Positions 5,320-5,826 of a DNA stretch of 5,826 bases are shown here, piece after piece. Numbering within the stretch: the first letter of the stretch is position 1; each line of letters begins with the position of its first letter. Origin of the DNA: Actinomycetota bacterium (lineage in GTDB: Bacteria > Actinomycetota > Thermoleophilia > UBA2241); the NCBI GenBank assembly GCA_003132645.1, contig PKYM01000277.1, forward strand, positions 1-5,826, given 5' to 3'. Under the pieces are notes generated by a model. That model saw only the letters and a program-made list of their open reading frames with translations. It was not told the origin of the DNA and searched no databases. A program made the translations under genes and the position numbers.

Positions 5320-5826
5320 TCAGCCGCCGTACGGCGTGCCGAGCCCGGCGGCGGTCGCCCGCCGATAGGCAAGCCGGGCGATCGCCGTGTCCTGCACGCC
5401 GACGCCCGTCAGGTCGCAGATGGTGATCTCGTCGTCGCCCTGGCGGCCGGGTTTGAGCCCGGCGGTGATCTCGCCGAGCTCGTCGACGCGGCTCAGGTCG
5501 ATCTGGCCGGCGTCGACGGCGTGGTGCAGCTCGCCGATCAGGACGCACTGGGCGATGCGATCGCAAGCCACGCGATCGGCCTTCGCGAAGCAGTTGGCGG
5601 CGAGCTCCTGTTTGCCCGGCAGGTCGGCGCCCATGCAGGTGATGTGCAAGCCGGGATGCAGCCACTGGGACCGCAGGTAGGGCTCGCGTGCCGGGGTCGT
5701 GCAGACCACGACGTCGCTGGCGCGCACCACGGCTTCGGCGCTGGCGGCCACCACGACCTCGACGCCGAGCTCGGCCGTCATGTCGCTCACGTAGCCCGGC
5801 AGCTCCTCGGCGACGATGCCGTAGAC
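5320..5826 (-). CDS. Ornithine cyclodeaminase/mu-crystallin family protein, EutC-like (partial, N-terminus beyond the right edge)
   Basis: The minus strand is open from the window edge to a TGA at 5322-5320, giving 168 residues. This is about the C-terminal half of a family whose members are usually 310-340 residues. It covers the end of the NAD-binding Rossmann region (SDVVVCTTPAREP at 37-49), the segment MGADLPGKQEL at 65-75 and the family signature DLTGVGVQD at 138-146. D68 in MGAD-x-PGK occupies the position of the catalytic aspartate of characterised ornithine cyclodeaminase, as I recall it. Ornithine cyclodeaminase converts L-ornithine to L-proline and ammonia; relatives reduce imino acids or take part in ectoine use. 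The TTPAREP...WLHPG...GELHHA pattern most recalls EutC of ectoine/hydroxyectoine utilisation loci. The GTG at 5790 is internal and not the real start. The gene leads the visible part of the minus-strand operon, and its promoter lies outside the window. The family is secure, the substrate is not. Confidence 0.85.
   Translation of the reverse strand, partial: VYGIVAEELPGYVSDMTAELGVEVVVAASAEAVVRASDVVVCTTPAREPYLRSQWLHPGLHITCMGADLPGKQELAANCFAKADRVACDRIAQCVLIGELHHAVDAGQIDLSRVDELGEITAGLKPGRQGDDEITICDLTGVGVQDTAIARLAYRRATAAGLGTPYGG

Noticed and set aside
5788..5790. The GTG at 5790 as the start of the cyclodeaminase-family gene
   Set aside because: The frame stays open to the window edge, and 168 residues are only the C-terminal half of the family. 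The GTG lies within the Rossmann region.

Overview
This is a GC-rich window of about 5.8 kb, densely coded on both strands. Start codons are ATG or GTG, and most genes have purine-rich Shine-Dalgarno sites. The base composition, a small membrane protein that looks typical of actinobacteria, and a membrane protein of an actinobacterial type all suggest a chromosomal segment of a high-GC Actinomycetota. I cannot place it to genus. I saw no RNA genes, insertion sequences, CRISPR array or phage genes.

Left half (1-2871), membrane proteins. A small three-segment membrane protein (1-256, minus) runs off the left edge. A divergent intergenic region of 238 bp separates it from two plus-strand genes. 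The first (495-1277) is a six-segment potassium-channel-like protein with a TVGFGD selectivity filter and no fused RCK domain. The second (1384-2871) is a large membrane protein with a disordered cytoplasmic tail, one extracytoplasmic domain and six membrane segments. Its start is set by a good ribosome binding site, not by the TTG 42 bases upstream.

Right half (2895-5826), an amino-acid enzyme cluster on the minus strand. In transcription order it holds the C-terminal half of an ornithine cyclodeaminase/mu-crystallin family protein (EutC-like, cut by the right edge), a class I/II PLP aminotransferase (5253-4111) and a second, different class I/II aminotransferase of the 2-aminoadipate/MocR-like type (4052-2895). 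The three probably form one operon that catabolises or interconverts an amino acid or an ectoine-type compound. The substrate cannot be fixed from this window. The cluster converges on the membrane-protein pair with only 23 bp between stop codons and no obvious terminator.

The most unusual structure lies at the junction of the two aminotransferase genes. A 15-bp unit is repeated three times in tandem over the end of the upstream gene. Each copy carries the overlapping stop/start string TGATG, and two of the three also carry GAGG at ideal spacing. The reading frame opened there ends in a TGA that overlaps the downstream ATG (ATGA). This makes a possible 20-codon translational bridge between the two aminotransferases.
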